From positions 298,606-362,605 of the forward strand of contig JAKSZT010054583.1 in assembly GCA_026826555.1 (NCBI GenBank): a stretch of 64,000 nucleotides of DNA, written 5' to 3'. A model generated the notes under the pieces. That model saw only the letters and a program-made list of their open reading frames with translations. It did no database searches and was not told the origin of the DNA. Every line of letters starts with the position of its first letter. Positions within the stretch are counted from its first letter, which is position 1. Positions 11,056 to 22,489 of this stretch are shown in pieces. This DNA is from Tolypeutes matacus. Lineage: Eukaryota > Chordata > Mammalia > Cingulata > Chlamyphoridae. Made by a program: the position numbers and the translations under genes.

Positions 11056-12465
11056 AATATGTCCTGATCACATACCACCAGTAGGCAGGGTGAGAGGCTC
11101 TAGGTGGATAAATCACTGAATATGTAAGCACCGATTCCAAATATATCGGAGGTACCATGTAAGTTTAAATTTCAGATGTAATTTTTTTTTTTGGGGGGGT
11201 AGCTATCACAGTTATCAAAAGTGCATCATTTTAATAATTTTAATTGCTAAACATTAATATCAGAAGTTATAATTAAGAGAGAATATGGAACACAAGCTTA
11301 AACTATTTACTTTAAGAACACAAGTTTGCAATTTCTAATTTAGTTTCAATGCTAAATTTTATTCAATAATCCACTTGAATTTTAGCTTGCTATCCTTGTT
11401 TTGACCACCAAGTGGCATCTTTGTATAAGGTTTCAAAATTCACAACCTGGACTAATTGGGATTTAAAATTAAACAAATACATTTTCCCACACTTATCTCT
11501 AAGGTGTGAGATTATGGAGGATGTTTAAATGTTCTTCTTTACACTCTCAATTAGAGTCATATAACTAACAGGGAACAAAAAGTAACTATACATTTTAAAG
11601 ATCTGTGTTTCTAACAAAGAATTTAGTGAGCACCAAAGAAAGTAAAAATAACATTGCAATTACATTTAATGCTCCTACTTTGCATAAAACTCTTCAGGAT
11701 TGATTCATTTAAAAGAAAAATGTAGCTATTAACTTTATGTCTCTAACTAAATCCTTAATATTAGAAAAACATTAGGAAGTTAAATATCCAGAGTTTATGT
11801 GTCATGTCATTTATTCAATATTCACTGAGTACTATATGATTATGTTCCCATGATCAATAAACATTTTATTAAATTTTGCAGAGAGATGCCAAATATACAT
11901 ATATGAATCAGAAATTTAATAAAACTCAACTCTGATACCAATAAGTTACTATTTTATATGTTATTCTTTCAAAATTATGTGGCAAATAAGCATATAAATT
12001 TCTCAGTGAAAGTCCGATTATATAATGACTTCTGTTTTGATTTGGCAATTCAATAACTGCTACTCCCTTAGAACAAATACAAAGTGCAAACTCATTTAAT
12101 TTATTCATTTCATCTATAATCCCTCCTGTTCTAGAAAAGTCTTCAGAGAGTCTTATTCCTCTCTGATGGTGGTATCTGAACTACAAATTACATTTCCACA
12201 TCCACCTAACTTTTAGCATCTATTTTGAGTTATTTTCTTTCAACTGCTTGACAACATTCTCCTTGTCAGACCCTTGTCTCAACTGGCAAGATTTGCTTAA
12301 ACTTTCCAATTCTGGTTATTACCACTATAATTTTTCCTTGTTCTTTTATTATAAATATATATTAAAATTGCAATTCAGCAGGAAGTTATTGCTTGCCTGT
12401 TATGAATTCATAAATATCTCGTGGAATTGTGCAGGCCTTCTGCCACCAGCCAGACCTGGGCTCTA
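11056..12465. other. Intronic stretch with nothing recognisable
   Basis: AT-rich intron sequence. It includes a T9G7 run at 11182-11197 and no assignable repeat or coding signal. Confidence 0.5.
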
Positions 12466-12469
12466 GGCT

Positions 12470-12690
12470 CCACGCTTCTATTTCTAATTCTGTGACCTGG
12501 AGCCAGTGATAAAACCTCTCAAAGCCTCAGATTTCTCCTCTCTAAAATTTTATTAATAATTCACGCTCTTCACTGGGTTTACAAACTGGTGACTCCATAA
12601 TATTTGATATTAAATGAGAAGATGCCTATGAAGTACTTGGAACGGAATATGGCATATTGTAAGTGATTATTATTAATGCTGTTAATAATA
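12470..12690 (+). repeat. MIR SINE, sense
   Basis: Follows the MIR core in order: 'attctgtgacctggagcc', 'aaagcctcagatttctcctc', 'taaatgagaagatgcctatg', 'agtacttggaac'. Diverged, as expected for this old family. Confidence 0.7.
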
Positions 12691-12859
12691 GAGCAATCAT
12701 TCCTCACTGAAAATTCCAGAAGCTCTTGCGAGATAAAATTTTCTGGATACCAATATCATTTTTCACAATTTAATTTTTGCATGGCTTGCCATACTATCTA
12801 CCTAGTCTAAGACAAAAGTTTCTAAGTATTTCTATGCTGAGAGCAATGGGGAGAGAATA

Positions 12860-13110
12860 ATAGTCAATGTTCATTGAGTGATTACTGTTTCTGCAGCATT
12901 GAGTGAAATGTTTTTTATGTATCTTATTTGATCTCTGCAACAAATCTTCTAATGAGGTACATATCATTAAGATTTTCTCAGTTTTTGAGGTGAGGAACCT
13001 GAGGATTAGAAAAGTTAAGTAACCTGCTCCAATTACTCGTACAACTTGTTAGTGGCAGAGGCAGGATTTGAGCCCAGACTATGTGACTGTGGACCCTGTG
13101 CTATTCGTTA
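12860..13110 (-). repeat. MIR SINE, antisense
   Basis: 'gaggaacctgaggattagaa', 'aagttaagtaacctgctcc' and 'ggcaggatttgagcccagac' are the reverse complement of the MIR core. Confidence 0.75.
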
Positions 13111-13879
13111 TTTCCGTTTTTGGCCATTGGTTAATATTTATGTTGATCCCTATTTAAGTAATCCTCATCCATTGTTTAAAACACTATGAGAGAGTATGGC
13201 TAAACTCCTATAATTTATTCTCTATAATCTTGTTTATTGAAGCTTTTAGTTCCACTCGGGTAATCCAAATTTCTTTGTTCTCCTTCTGCTGTTCTCAATG
13301 TTGGCAGTACTCTGCAAATCAAGTGTACAAAGTTTCAGGTGGCCTAACTATAAAGTGCTAGGCAATTCTTACTGATCTCCTTTAGGTAGGTAAGTGTTGT
13401 GTGTGTTTGTACTCATGTGGGTATGTATTTGTTCCGACAGTATCGACAATACCTTTCAAGAAAAAGAAGACAGAATTCTTACTTTAAGATTGTTTTTCTT
13501 TTTTAAAGATAATCTTAATTATACTGGATATATCACCTAAAGGTGTTTAAATTTGAGAAATAAGCATTCCATATTAGAGAGTGTTTTAATCCCGTACAGA
13601 AACTTTGCTTCTGCAGACAAGCCACAAAAGAAAGAGGGACTAGAAATATTAATAATAGAACAAAAGATAATTTTGATTCTTTCCATTTCATTAGCTGTCT
13701 GTTCACTATTGAACAAGAAGGTGAATAATGTCCAGAGCTATGGGGCCACAGAGACATGATGGATTGGAAGGAACAAGGGGGTTGGGCAATAATCCTGGCA
13801 AAGGCAATGATAGAATTAGCACTGAAGAAGCCGGAACAGAAGACTAGTCTGGCACAGTGAGAGGATGTAAGCCCTAAAG
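13111..13879. other. Intronic stretch with nothing recognisable
   Basis: No repeat or coding signal assigned. An open minus-strand frame overlapping 13533-14021 has no recognisable domain and runs into the MER5A-like element. Confidence 0.5.
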
Positions 13880-14090
13880 CAGAGTTTTTCAACTGGGGTA
13901 ATGTTGCCTTCCAGAGGACATTTTGAAATGTATGGACAATTCTGGTGGCAGCAACTGGGGGAGCAGAAGGGGGTAAGGGAGGCTGGGGAGAGGGGCAGGA
14001 TTGTAGACATCTGTTTAGCATCTGTTAAATATCTACAGTGCACAGGACAGCCTCCCAAATTGTCCATAGTGCCAAGACTGAGAAGCACTG
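13880..14090 (+). mobile_element. MER5A-like hAT (Charlie) DNA transposon remnant
   Basis: A 211-bp non-autonomous element. Terminal inverted repeats read CAGAGTTTTTCAACT on the left and the reverse of CAGTGCTTCTCAGTCT on the right. Internal text such as 'gtgcacaggacagcctccca' and 'ggacattttgaaatgt' follows MER5A. The flanking 8-mers ccctaaag and ctctgaaa agree at 5 of 8 sites, consistent with a decayed hAT target duplication. Confidence 0.8.
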
Positions 14091-14099
14091 CTCTGAAAG

Positions 14100-14975
14100 A
14101 CAGACTTTGGAATACAAGGACTGACTGCTCAAAGCTTTGAAGCAGGATGTGTTGGAAACAAAAAGAAGCTATATTTTTTATAAGCAGAGAATTCTGGGGC
14201 ATAAAAAATTGTAAGAAGCCATATAAAATATTTTCCAAACTGATATAAATAGTAGAGGATATATTCATGTATTTTGTGCATTTAAGACCCATAAAATTGA
14301 TGAGCAGTGGAAGAATAGGAAAAATATGTATAAAATAAAAATATGTACTGACCCCAACATAGTTCTGCTATCCACCTGACACACAAAGACATTCTGCCCA
14401 CAGCCAAATACTCCCTCTGCTATTTATAACAGTAATTAACTGGAAAAGTGTTTAATTAGACAATTTGATCATACGTCATTCTGTCTGAACATGTAACTTT
14501 CCTGACATCCCTTCCACAACCCTAATAAACATTTACTTATACCTAACTGGCTTCTTTTAAGATTGTCACGCTTCCAGTGTTGAGACCATCTCAGCTGAAG
14601 CTGCTTTCCAATATAGTTGAGTCCTTAATAAGCACTTGTTAATGACAGTGCTAAGGGAATGGAATTAAGTACTGTACATATAGTGGCAAATATTTGTTCT
14701 TTAGAGATGTACTGGTTTGGGGGGAAGGGGAATCTTATAAATTCATACAAAGTTAAGGCCACACTTTTGTTATACACACCTAAGTAGCTCTACAGTAATT
14801 ATTTTGGCTGTTTGTGCTTGCAAAATAAGTCAATAAAAAGGGGGGAAATAAGCATGTATGTCTCTGGTGTCTTAGGAAGTTCATAATTTCACAGAGTGGA
14901 CTTGGATGTTTTATTTGTGATATCTCATTGACATTAGGTGTGTATGCCTTAAAAGCTTTCTAATTTTTCTAGTTT
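14100..14975. other. Intronic stretch with nothing recognisable
   Basis: AT-rich intron sequence. I see no gene or repeat that I can name. Confidence 0.5.
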
Positions 14976-14984
14976 GTTTGGAAG

Positions 14985-15130
14985 AACAGACATGTTCTAA
15001 AGATCTGGGTTTCTCTTCTGGTTTTGCCACTGAGAAGCTATATGACCTTAGGCAAGAAGTCTCTCTGACCCTTAGGCTTCTCATCTATGGAATTATGAGG
15101 TTGGGCTATATCAGAAAATTTCAAAAACAA
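14985..15130 (+). repeat. MIR SINE fragment, sense
   Basis: 'ggttttgccactgagaagct', 'atatgaccttaggcaag' and 'ttaggcttctcatctatgg' follow the MIR core. Confidence 0.7.
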
Positions 15131-15231
15131 CACAAAGTTTTAGCCCCAGCATCCTTTTGGCAAGGAAAATTTAAGTCAGATTCCTAATACATAATAAAGA
15201 TGGTGGTGGAGTTGCTCTGATTGAAGATAAA

Positions 15232-15252
15232 TGTGTGTGTGTGTGTGTGTGT
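15232..15252 (+). repeat. (TG)n microsatellite
   Basis: About ten uninterrupted TG units. Confidence 0.95.
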
Positions 15253-15579
15253 AGGAGATTAGATAGGCAAAATTCCTACCCAAGGGCTTCTCACTTCTTG
15301 CCATCTGACCAAACTCCCCATTCTGGTCCCTTCTTCCTACCAACTAATCCATGAAGTTTCTCAGAACCCTAAGGCGAATGGGACCCAATTTGAAAGTCAC
15401 GTGATGTAAATGATATCCAATCTTTCTTTCAACTCTAAAATATAGGTTCCAATTCCAAGGCATTGATGTTTTTGTCCATCCTTCAAAATGATTAACAGAG
15501 ACCTTAAAGAAAATTTTCTTTCTTTTTGAGTTTTCATTTAAAATTCATAAATTCATAAGCTGATCTAAATTGGAATTTT

Positions 15580-16045
15580 CATTAAGTCCACTCTAGTCCA
15601 TAGCTCTTCCCCCAATCCTGAGGAGTTTGGGATGGTGACGTCCACTCCACCTCCAAGTGAGAGGGGGCTTATATCTCCATTCCCTGGGATCGCCGTTGTC
15701 CATCATCGTCTCCTCACCAGGTGAATTGGGTGAGTCCATTGAGCTGTAGAGAAGGAGTTGCAGCTCCACGGAGATTCCAGGCACAGCTGGCACATGGGCA
15801 GGCCAGAGGCTCCAGTCTCTGGAAGTACACCTACAAACTCCAGTATCACATATAGGTTTGAATAGAAGGGACTGATGGGCCATGTGCAGGGAGGACTTAT
15901 TTGAGTCCAACTCTTTCACTCTCAGGAGCACAGATTCCAAAGTAGAGCCCACTGATAAGGCATCAATCTCTGGAGCTATCCCCCCTTATATAGGACCTGG
16001 GTGTCTCCAGAGGCCTCAGGAGCCCCTCTGTATGGGGTGAAATAC
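15580..16045 (+). repeat. 5' module of the 961-bp retroposon family, isolated copy
   Basis: Aligns along its length with 35043-35480: shared text includes 'ctccaagtgagag', 'tcgtctcctcaccagg', 'gagtccattgagctgtag', 'ccagtctctggaagta' and 'cccccttatatagg'. It extends further 5' than the 35043 copy (from 'tagtccatagctc', with 'ccccaatcctgaggag'), and that part resembles the 5' end of the antisense retrocopy at 40946-41997. It stops at about 16045 without the 3' module or a tail. The open minus-strand frame across it is not judged a gene. The module has the feel of an L1 3' UTR segment, but that is an inference. Confidence 0.75.
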
Positions 16046-16142
16046 TCTCACTGTTTTTTTTTACATCAAAAAACCCAAATTTAGGGATGTTAAACATTTC
16101 CCTTGGTTTTATTAATACTTAGTGACTTCTTAGTATTTATTC

Positions 16143-16297
16143 TTTTTTATTATTATTTTTTTTTATTGTGGGTAAAAATCAAAATTTTCACAATACATAC
16201 CAACATTTGCAAAATGATATATAAATATATATGCATATATGTGCATTTGCTTACAAAAATGTTATATATATATATATATATATTTTACGAGGTGCTT
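16143..16297 (-). mobile_element. 'ACCCACAATAAA-tail' retroposon, antisense, 5'-truncated
   Basis: A poly(T)-led, reverse-complement copy of the same 3' module as 5601-5792, from 'ttattgtgggtaaaaatc' to 'gaggtgctt'. It is truncated before the GGTAATCT part. A (TA)n expansion lies at 16262-16283. No convincing TSD was found. Confidence 0.8.
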
Positions 16298-16305
16298 CCT
16301 TAATT

Positions 16306-16865
16306 TGCTTAAACATTTATATTTCCAATGGCATTACTTCATTTTCATAAGTTTTTTTCGGTCACAATCTTTCAAATTGTTTTTAGATAAAGGCAGTCTT
16401 AATACCGATACACTACTTAATGTAACACTAACTTAAATATTAGCTAATATTAGGGAATGAGTTAATTATGTTACATGTGAAAATGGTTCTGTGATTATGT
16501 AAGAGGATGGCTTACATAGTAAAAAGTACTTATTTACTTTTTTGGAGATGCAAACTGAAGCCTTTTGGAGTGAAGTGTTATTATGTTGGTAATTTATTTT
16601 TCAAGGGTTCAGCAATAGATAAAAAGATAGATTGATGGAGATAGACAGCTTGACAATTAAAGTATGATGAAAAGATTGCAATTGTTAAATCTAGTTGGTT
16701 GAGTGGCTATTGTACTAATTCTTTCTCTTTTCAATATGTATGAAAATTTAAATAGGAAAAATTTTAATAAAGGAATAAAATAATAACATATTTTGTAGCT
16801 ATGAGAAAGTGCCCACTTCTACTTACCAAACTGTGAACCTAAATCCTGTTTTCTGATCTATAAAG
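16306..16865. other. Intronic stretch with nothing recognisable
   Basis: AT-rich intron; no gene or repeat is assigned. Confidence 0.5.
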
Positions 16866-16869
16866 TACT

Positions 16870-17075
16870 GCTTTGGGAAGTGCCTGCTCTGGTAATACCA
16901 CGGCTTTATATTAACTATAGAGCCTCACACAAGTAGCTTAAAATTAATCCCTGAATCCCTTACCTCCAAAATGGCATTATCAATGCTCTCTCCTTGAGTA
17001 TTATAACATTAAACATGAAAATATACATAAAGTAGCTAGCACATTGCCAAGCATATACAAGATAATCAATCAGAT
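16870..17075 (+). repeat. MIR SINE, sense
   Basis: 'cctcacacaagtagcttaaa', 'cttacctccaaaatgg' and 'agctagcacattgccaagc' follow the MIR core and 3' region. Confidence 0.55.
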
Positions 17076-17084
17076 CAGATAATA

Positions 17085-17225
17085 GTAGGAGGAGCGCTCT
17101 ATTAGTGGCAGCATTGGGAGTGGCAATTGTAACAGTCGCAGTAGGGGAAGTAACAGTAGCAGCTGGCAGCAGTGGTAGTAATATTCTATTAGCAGCAACA
17201 GTGGTAGAGGAAGTCGTGGTTGTAG
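17085..17225 (+). repeat. Degenerate GTA/GCA trinucleotide repeat
   Basis: About 140 bp built largely from AGTAG, GCAGC and GGTAGT units, for example 'agtagcagctggcagcagtg'. It looks like an old triplet microsatellite seeded in the 3' end of the adjoining MIR. Confidence 0.6.
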
Positions 17226-17375
17226 TTAGAGTAATATTGTTTCCTCATTTGTAAATAGGGTTTAAAATAGTCTTGATAGCATGAGGTTCTTGTTAAAAGT
17301 GAGTTTGCACAGGTAAAACAGTCATAACAGTTTCTGGCAGCTAGAAAGCTCTTACTAAATATTTGCTCTTAGTAA
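17226..17375 (+). repeat. MIR 3' fragment, sense
   Basis: 'tttcctcatttgtaaatagg' followed by 'ctagaaagctcttactaaat' match the MIR 3' half. Confidence 0.6.
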
Positions 17376-17379
17376 TGTT

Positions 17380-19555
17380 GCTGATAGTGATGTTTGCAGT
17401 TACATAAGATGCATTTGCCACCTTTATCCTTCTTTACTTTAACAAAGAAATGACAAAATAATAATTTTATTATCTTTTCTTTAAACTAGCCAAAAGTGGG
17501 GAAAAACACACACACAAAAACACCTTTATATTATTTCATGGGCATAGCATGTATCACATATTTCAAATAATTTTTTACTGTAACTTTCTACAACTTATAG
17601 GATATTTGTTCCTGTAACCTTCTGTATCTGTACAACGTATTTCTTTGTTCATTATGATTACTTCAATTTGTTAATACAATTTAGCAATTTGGGTTCATAT
17701 ATCCTGCGGGATGATTTTCCAGAGTTGGTATATGGGGGAGAGGGAGGGAAGGAATGGGCAGTTATATGTTGGAAGTCTTTTGATTTAAACTTGAGAAATT
17801 TCTAAGTGGTAAACCACATATACACTTTGGAACATCCCTGAGCTTTGCTATCACAATTTCCAGTATGTGATTCAACTCTCCTCACATGAAGGGAGGCATT
17901 TTGTAATTCAGCCAAGCTGTGGTTTTTAGTGAAAATATAGAGAGCATTCGTATCTAATTTGTGGCTAGAATGTGCTGAGGCCTATGATCTTTACTTGCTT
18001 TGTAAGCGTTCTGTCAGCCACCAAGAACCTCAACGTCTACTGAGGTATGGAAAGTGCTAGCAACATTTATAAATCTTCAGGAAAGTTTTTATATATACAT
18101 ACTTCTATTGGAAATGATATAGTCTATTTTTCCTTTGCATTTCTTCTGAGGAGTTTTCAATGCCACACCTTTGTCAAACATAGAGCAAATGAGAACAAAC
18201 ATTAAATTTGCTTATTATTACTTTATACAAGTAGGTCTGTCATTATCTACCTAAGTCCTAACGTTTAAAACAGAGCTAACTTATAAAATGGGTTAGCATT
18301 TTAAACATTTAGAATAGTTTAATTAAAATTTTAGAAGAGTTTAGTCTGAACAGTCAATAAGTAAAGTGAATTTAATATGCTTACTTATACTTCAAAAGTT
18401 TAAACAATACAATATTTAAGACATAAATAGTTTGTTTTTTATTACATATGATATAGTATAAGAATCATGACCACACTATTCCTCTCAGGAAAAACATAGG
18501 TGAATATTTAAACAGAATTATGTTTCAAACTGAGTTTGTGAAAAGAAAGATAGTAATTTCATTAAGAAAAAAATATTATTAGATGTATAGCATATAAACA
18601 TTAAAACAAAGGTGGTGCCACAACCTGTTCATTTTTATGTTTTTTTCTGCCCTCAATTATTTTATCATGAGGTTGGATGAAAAAAAAGTTTTACATTCCT
18701 GATATTATATTTTAAATTCTAAGCTAATTGCTCACTGGCTCATTGAAATAGTGGGAGTTTAGGCTCAGAATTATCTTTCAATTAGAAATATTAAGCAACA
18801 AAAGTCCTGAGTTCACATAATAAAAGAATATTAGAAACCTAAGTACTTTGTGTTTTGATGCAAATATTATTCTTTCTCAAATATAACTATTATCTTGGTA
18901 ATAATAGTTTGATAATATTGTAATTTTTTAATATTGTAAATATTAATGAATGATAATAATGCCAGAGTGCATTTCTAAGATGTCATAGTTTATTCAACCA
19001 ATCTGTTTTTACAAATATGTTTAAATTATTTTAGTTTATTCTATGTTATTTTACTTTTTCTCACTAGAAAATTAGACATGTGGATTATTAGCCTTTATGA
19101 GAGTTCATGAAAATTTTTTTACAATTGCCCTCCCCATAAACAGAATCTTACTCTCTGCTTATCTCAGGTTTTTTTTTTTTTAATAAGGAGTTATAAATAA
19201 TCAGATAATATCTTTTTTATCCCCTTTCTTCAATGAATTCCATTTTTTATAGTTTGGGAAGTTTAAGGGTTCCCGTTTTCTATATTAACTGCATTTTTTT
19301 TCACTGTAAATTTTCACATTTTTCTAAAAGTTTTCAAAACTTTTCTTTTTCTCATAAAGTTAGTATAGGAATAATTTGAAATATATTATAGTTAACATGG
19401 AATAATAGCAATAGGTGTTCTCAATTCAGCTATTTTTATTTTGTAATGTATCATTGTCTTACCTGGAAAACACCGTGCATAATTACTAAAAGGATGTTCT
19501 GCTTAATAAAAACATTTTAGATAATAGATATTTATTAATTCATTTATTCAGTACT
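17380..19555. other. Intronic stretch with nothing recognisable
   Basis: About 2.2 kb of strongly AT-rich intron with several short T and A runs. No coding signal. Confidence 0.5.
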
Positions 19556-19559
19556 TATT

Positions 19560-20000
19560 GGATTTATTAAATTTCTATTGTCTGTCAGATATTGTAAGTA
19601 CTTGGTAAGTAATAATTAAAACCTTGTCCCTTCCCTCAAGGAATTACTGCTAGTGGAAGGGATGAACACTTAAACAATTATCCTAGAGAGGGATAGCCAC
19701 AAGGAAAATGTACAAAGGGACCACCTAGCCCAGTCTTTGGAGACCAGAAAAGAAAGGGGCATTTAAACTGAGTTAGCCAAGTGATAGCGGTGGGAGGTGG
19801 GGGCAATTCAGACAGTGCAAGTGATACGCAGAGGTCTGAAGGTGAGGGAGCACATGATATATCGCAGGTTGTTCACATATTCCTTTCACATGGCTGGAGT
19901 GGAGGAAGTAGCCATGGAAGTACCATGAAGAGGTAGGAAGAATATGTACTGACAGCACGAAAGCTCTCATAATGTGTGTAAGAGAAATGCCGTGGACTTA
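19560..20000 (-). repeat. L2 LINE fragment, antisense
   Basis: Reads in L2 reverse-complement order: 'tcccttccctcaaggaatta', then 'aaaggggcatttaaactgag', then 'gaggtctgaaggtgagggag'. Diverged. Confidence 0.6.
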
Positions 20001-20039
20001 TCCTAATTCTGCTGGTGGCTGAAAAGAAATGAAAGTCTA

Positions 20040-20830
20040 TTATTTTAAGAGCCAGATAAGCAATTAGTTAGTCCATTCTATGTGTATTGTATGTTATTTT
20101 ATTCCTGGCACTTTTCTGTCCTGGAGATATAATGCTAAACAAACAGCATGTTTCCTCCTCTCATTAAGCTTACAGTCCACTGGGGAGACTAATTTTTATC
20201 TCATAATCACACAAACATTTAATTGCAATTGAGATAAGTAATATGAAATAAGGTGGCAAGTACTATAATAATATATAACAAAGGGGCCTGTATAGTTCAG
20301 AGAATAAGAGCAGGCTGGCTTGAGAAAGTGATTCAAACTGGTATGGGGGGCAGGAGGGAATAAGTAAGTGTTATTTAGATGAAGGTGGTAAGAGGATAAG
20401 GCATAGGAAAATATGGTGCAGGAGAGGAAACACCAAGGAGAACCAGAGATGGGAGAGAAGAGGCCCTGAGAAGGGGACATCCTTCCTGGAGAGCAGAGAG
20501 TAAGGCTAGAGGATAGACACAGCCTAGAGATGGAGGCCAGATTGACCTCTATAAATGCCTTTAGGGCATTATCCTAGGAAAGGGACTGTCTTGGAGGTTC
20601 TTTTTCCTTTTTTTTTTTTTATTTTTTTTTTTAACTGTGGTGTTGATTTGATCATATTTGCATTTGGAAAGTGGAGAAAAGAGCAGAATGGGCAGGGGTG
20701 AAGGTAGTGACCAAATAAAATGCATTAGTTCAGGGGAGAGATGATAGTGTGGTCTAAGATAGAAGTAGTAGTGGTGGAAAGAAATGGATACCTTCAAGAA
20801 ATTGTGAGAGTTGTTCTGTAAACTCACAAC
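20040..20830 (-). repeat. L2 LINE fragment, antisense, with internal T tract
   Basis: Begins with 'attaagcttacagtccactg' (reverse of the L2 'agtgg-ctgtaagctt' region). It continues through 'gagaagaggccctgagaagg' and ends with 'gaaatggataccttcaagaa'. A 34-bp T-rich run at 20601-20634 interrupts it. Confidence 0.6.
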
Positions 20831-21093
20831 TTCTCAAGTAACAAAAATTTTTAAAAAAGAGAATTCGTGATGGAATGGTAAGGAAAGTGAAGAGGAAAGG
20901 TTAACAATGTTCTGGAAGTTTCTGGAAGATGTGTTGTCACAGATGACCCAAAAAATTGCTTCAGGAGGGAAGATCAAATGCTATTAAGAAGTCAAGATGA
21001 ATAGAGGAATGAGATCCAAATTAGATTAGCTGAGGATTAACCACAAATAATTAGCAGCTCCACATGAGGAAATGGGAATAACTGTTAGTTTCC

Positions 21094-21252
21094 AAGGGAA
21101 AGTAATAGATAGGAGATAGAGTGGGTGCTATCAAAATGGTAGGGCAACATGGAGGTGAAGGTCCCTGGTAAACCATGGAGGAAAAGACTTTGAGTATAGA
21201 ACGTGTGAGAGAGGATTGTTTTTATGTTGATTTGCACCTAGTGGGTGATAAG
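21094..21252 (+). repeat. Left arm of a 159-bp inverted repeat flanking a CNTN1 exon
   Basis: The reverse complement of 22715-22873. By eye the two arms are about 89% identical over 159 bp, ending in a perfect 37-bp match at 21216-21252. Both ends are sharp: identity stops at AAGGGAAAGTAA on one side and GTGATAAG on the other. That suggests a defined repeat unit rather than general L2 similarity. I do not recognise the family. Confidence 0.9.
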
Positions 21253-21304
21253 AACAGTCCCATTGCCTTCACTTCTTCAGTAAACGCACTTCACTAGGAA
21301 ATAA

Positions 21305-21400
21305 TTAATAATTCAGTGACCTTATTTTTCAAAGGAGATACTGAAGCACAGAGTGTAAGTAACTTGAGCAAGGCAATACTTGGGTTATCATATTGAAAAC
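21305..21400 (-). repeat. MIR fragment, antisense
   Basis: 'gagatactgaagcacagagt' and 'gtaagtaacttgagcaaggc' match the reverse of the MIR core. Confidence 0.55.
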
Positions 21401-21512
21401 TGATTAAAATGGTGCTCATTTAGAAAGGGGAAGATATACCTTTTGTATCCTCAATGCCATATAATTGGTGAAAAAATACTGATTTCAATAACTGTTATTT
21501 TTTTCTCAACAG

Positions 21513-21633
21513 CTAGATTCCAATGGGGAACTACTCATCCGAAATGCCCAGCTGAGGCATGCTGGAAGATATACTTGCACTGCTCAGACAATTGTGGATA
21601 ATTCTTCAGCTTCTGCTGACCTCGTTGTGCGAG
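21513..21633 (+). CDS. CNTN1: CNTN1 coding exon: second half of Ig-like domain 6
   Basis: The acceptor is a T-rich tract ending CTCAACAG at 21505-21512; the donor is GCGAG|GTAAG at 21633/21634. The exon is 121 bp: 40 codons starting in phase 0, plus one base. It encodes [32 protein letters not shown] and ASADLVVR. The Cys in YTC is the second Ig6 cysteine (human C583), and the NSS sequon is the human N591 site. Lys to Arg in AQLRHAG is the only change I can see from remembered human sequence. With the preceding exon it forms a 297-bp, phase 1-1 module that holds exactly Ig6. A pair of inverted repeats (21094-21252 and 22715-22873) brackets this exon in the pre-mRNA. Confidence 0.97.
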
Positions 21634-21639
21634 GTAAGA

Positions 21640-22210
21640 ATTTCAAAATTTTTAAATTACAAAACCAAAGGTATTTGACTTGCATCAGTATGTATAATCT
21701 TTTGGTGATTCTGGCTCAGATTCTTATATATTTGGAATCTTGATCCTTGAAAATAGCTTCTCACCCATGCTTAGTAATGACTTATGCCAGACAAGTAGTA
21801 AACCTACTGATTTTGTTTGTTTTTCTAACTACATATCTCCTAGAAACTTACACCACATACCTCCTACTAAATGTCTGTGCTTTTATACTTAGTACTTACT
21901 TAAAATTCTCGTTTCTTGCTAAAACTTTCAGTGTGTTGCATATATTTCCTTTTTTATTTTTTCTGGAAAAACATACTAGTGCTATTTACTATAACCTTAA
22001 ATTGTATGTATTTATCACTATTATCTAAGAATAAAATGTTAATTTTTATATGGATCATGATTCTATTTGTTTCTGGTTTCAGACTGCTACTTTTGTTATT
22101 TTAATAAACCTAAGTGAGAATGTACTAATTGAAAATGTGAACCCTTTGTTAGTCTTGAGACAGGGCTCCGAACATGTTACACTTGTTTAGAATCATTAAT
22201 CAGCTCTTAT
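21640..22210. other. Intronic stretch with nothing recognisable
   Basis: AT-rich start of the 32-kb intron. A 93-aa open frame at 21747-22028 is hydrophobic only because of T-rich composition and has no family resemblance. Confidence 0.5.
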
Positions 22211-22224
22211 CTCACTGCTTAGAG

Positions 22225-22409
22225 CAGGGGTTCTTAACAAGGGGTCCGTGACGTTGACTTGAAATTCAAAAAACATTATTGTTGTGGGGACGTGTTGATG
22301 CGTGTATTTATTAAATAATACACAGTACAGTGTGGACTTAGTAAGGGGTCTGTGGTTTTCACCTGACTGGCAAAGGGATCCGTGGAACAAAAAAGGTTAA
22401 GAACCCCTG
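22225..22409 (+). mobile_element. Non-autonomous hAT (Charlie-type) DNA transposon, 185 bp
   Basis: Clean terminal inverted repeats, CAGGGGTTCTTAAC at the left and its reverse complement GTTAAGAACCCCTG at the right. It is flanked by an 8-bp duplication with one mismatch (gcttagag at 22217-22224, acttagag at 22410-22417). Length and ends fit the MER58/MER33-like hAT MITEs; the exact family is not assigned. It lies in the loop of the inverted repeat that surrounds the exon at 21513. Confidence 0.85.
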
Positions 22410-22489
22410 ACTTAGAGGATGAAACCCAGTCTCTTTTGTTTAGCACTCAATAAGTTCCATGTATTGCTCTTAGCCTGACTCTCATCTCT

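Larger units (their letters stand above)
1962..21512 (+). other. CNTN1: CNTN1 intron inside Ig6 (19.6 kb)
   Basis: A phase-0 intron that splits Ig6 between its two cysteines. About a third is a sense L1 with nested insertions; the rest holds old MIR, L2 and hAT copies and AT-rich sequence. The individual elements are listed separately. Confidence 0.93.

Noticed and set aside
13533..14292. Two minus-strand frames of about 160 aa
   Set aside because: They run through a MER5A-like DNA transposon and have low-complexity or unremarkable content.
15593..15952. 119-aa minus-strand frame, also partly open at 35213-35395
   Set aside because: Lies within the repeated retroposon module, and the two copies do not keep one shared open frame. 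A conserved host protein is unlikely.
15975..16000. Minus-strand TATATAAG-like motif in the retroposon 5' module as a promoter
   Set aside because: Present in both module copies, but there is no other promoter evidence, and a 7-bp AT motif is weak support.
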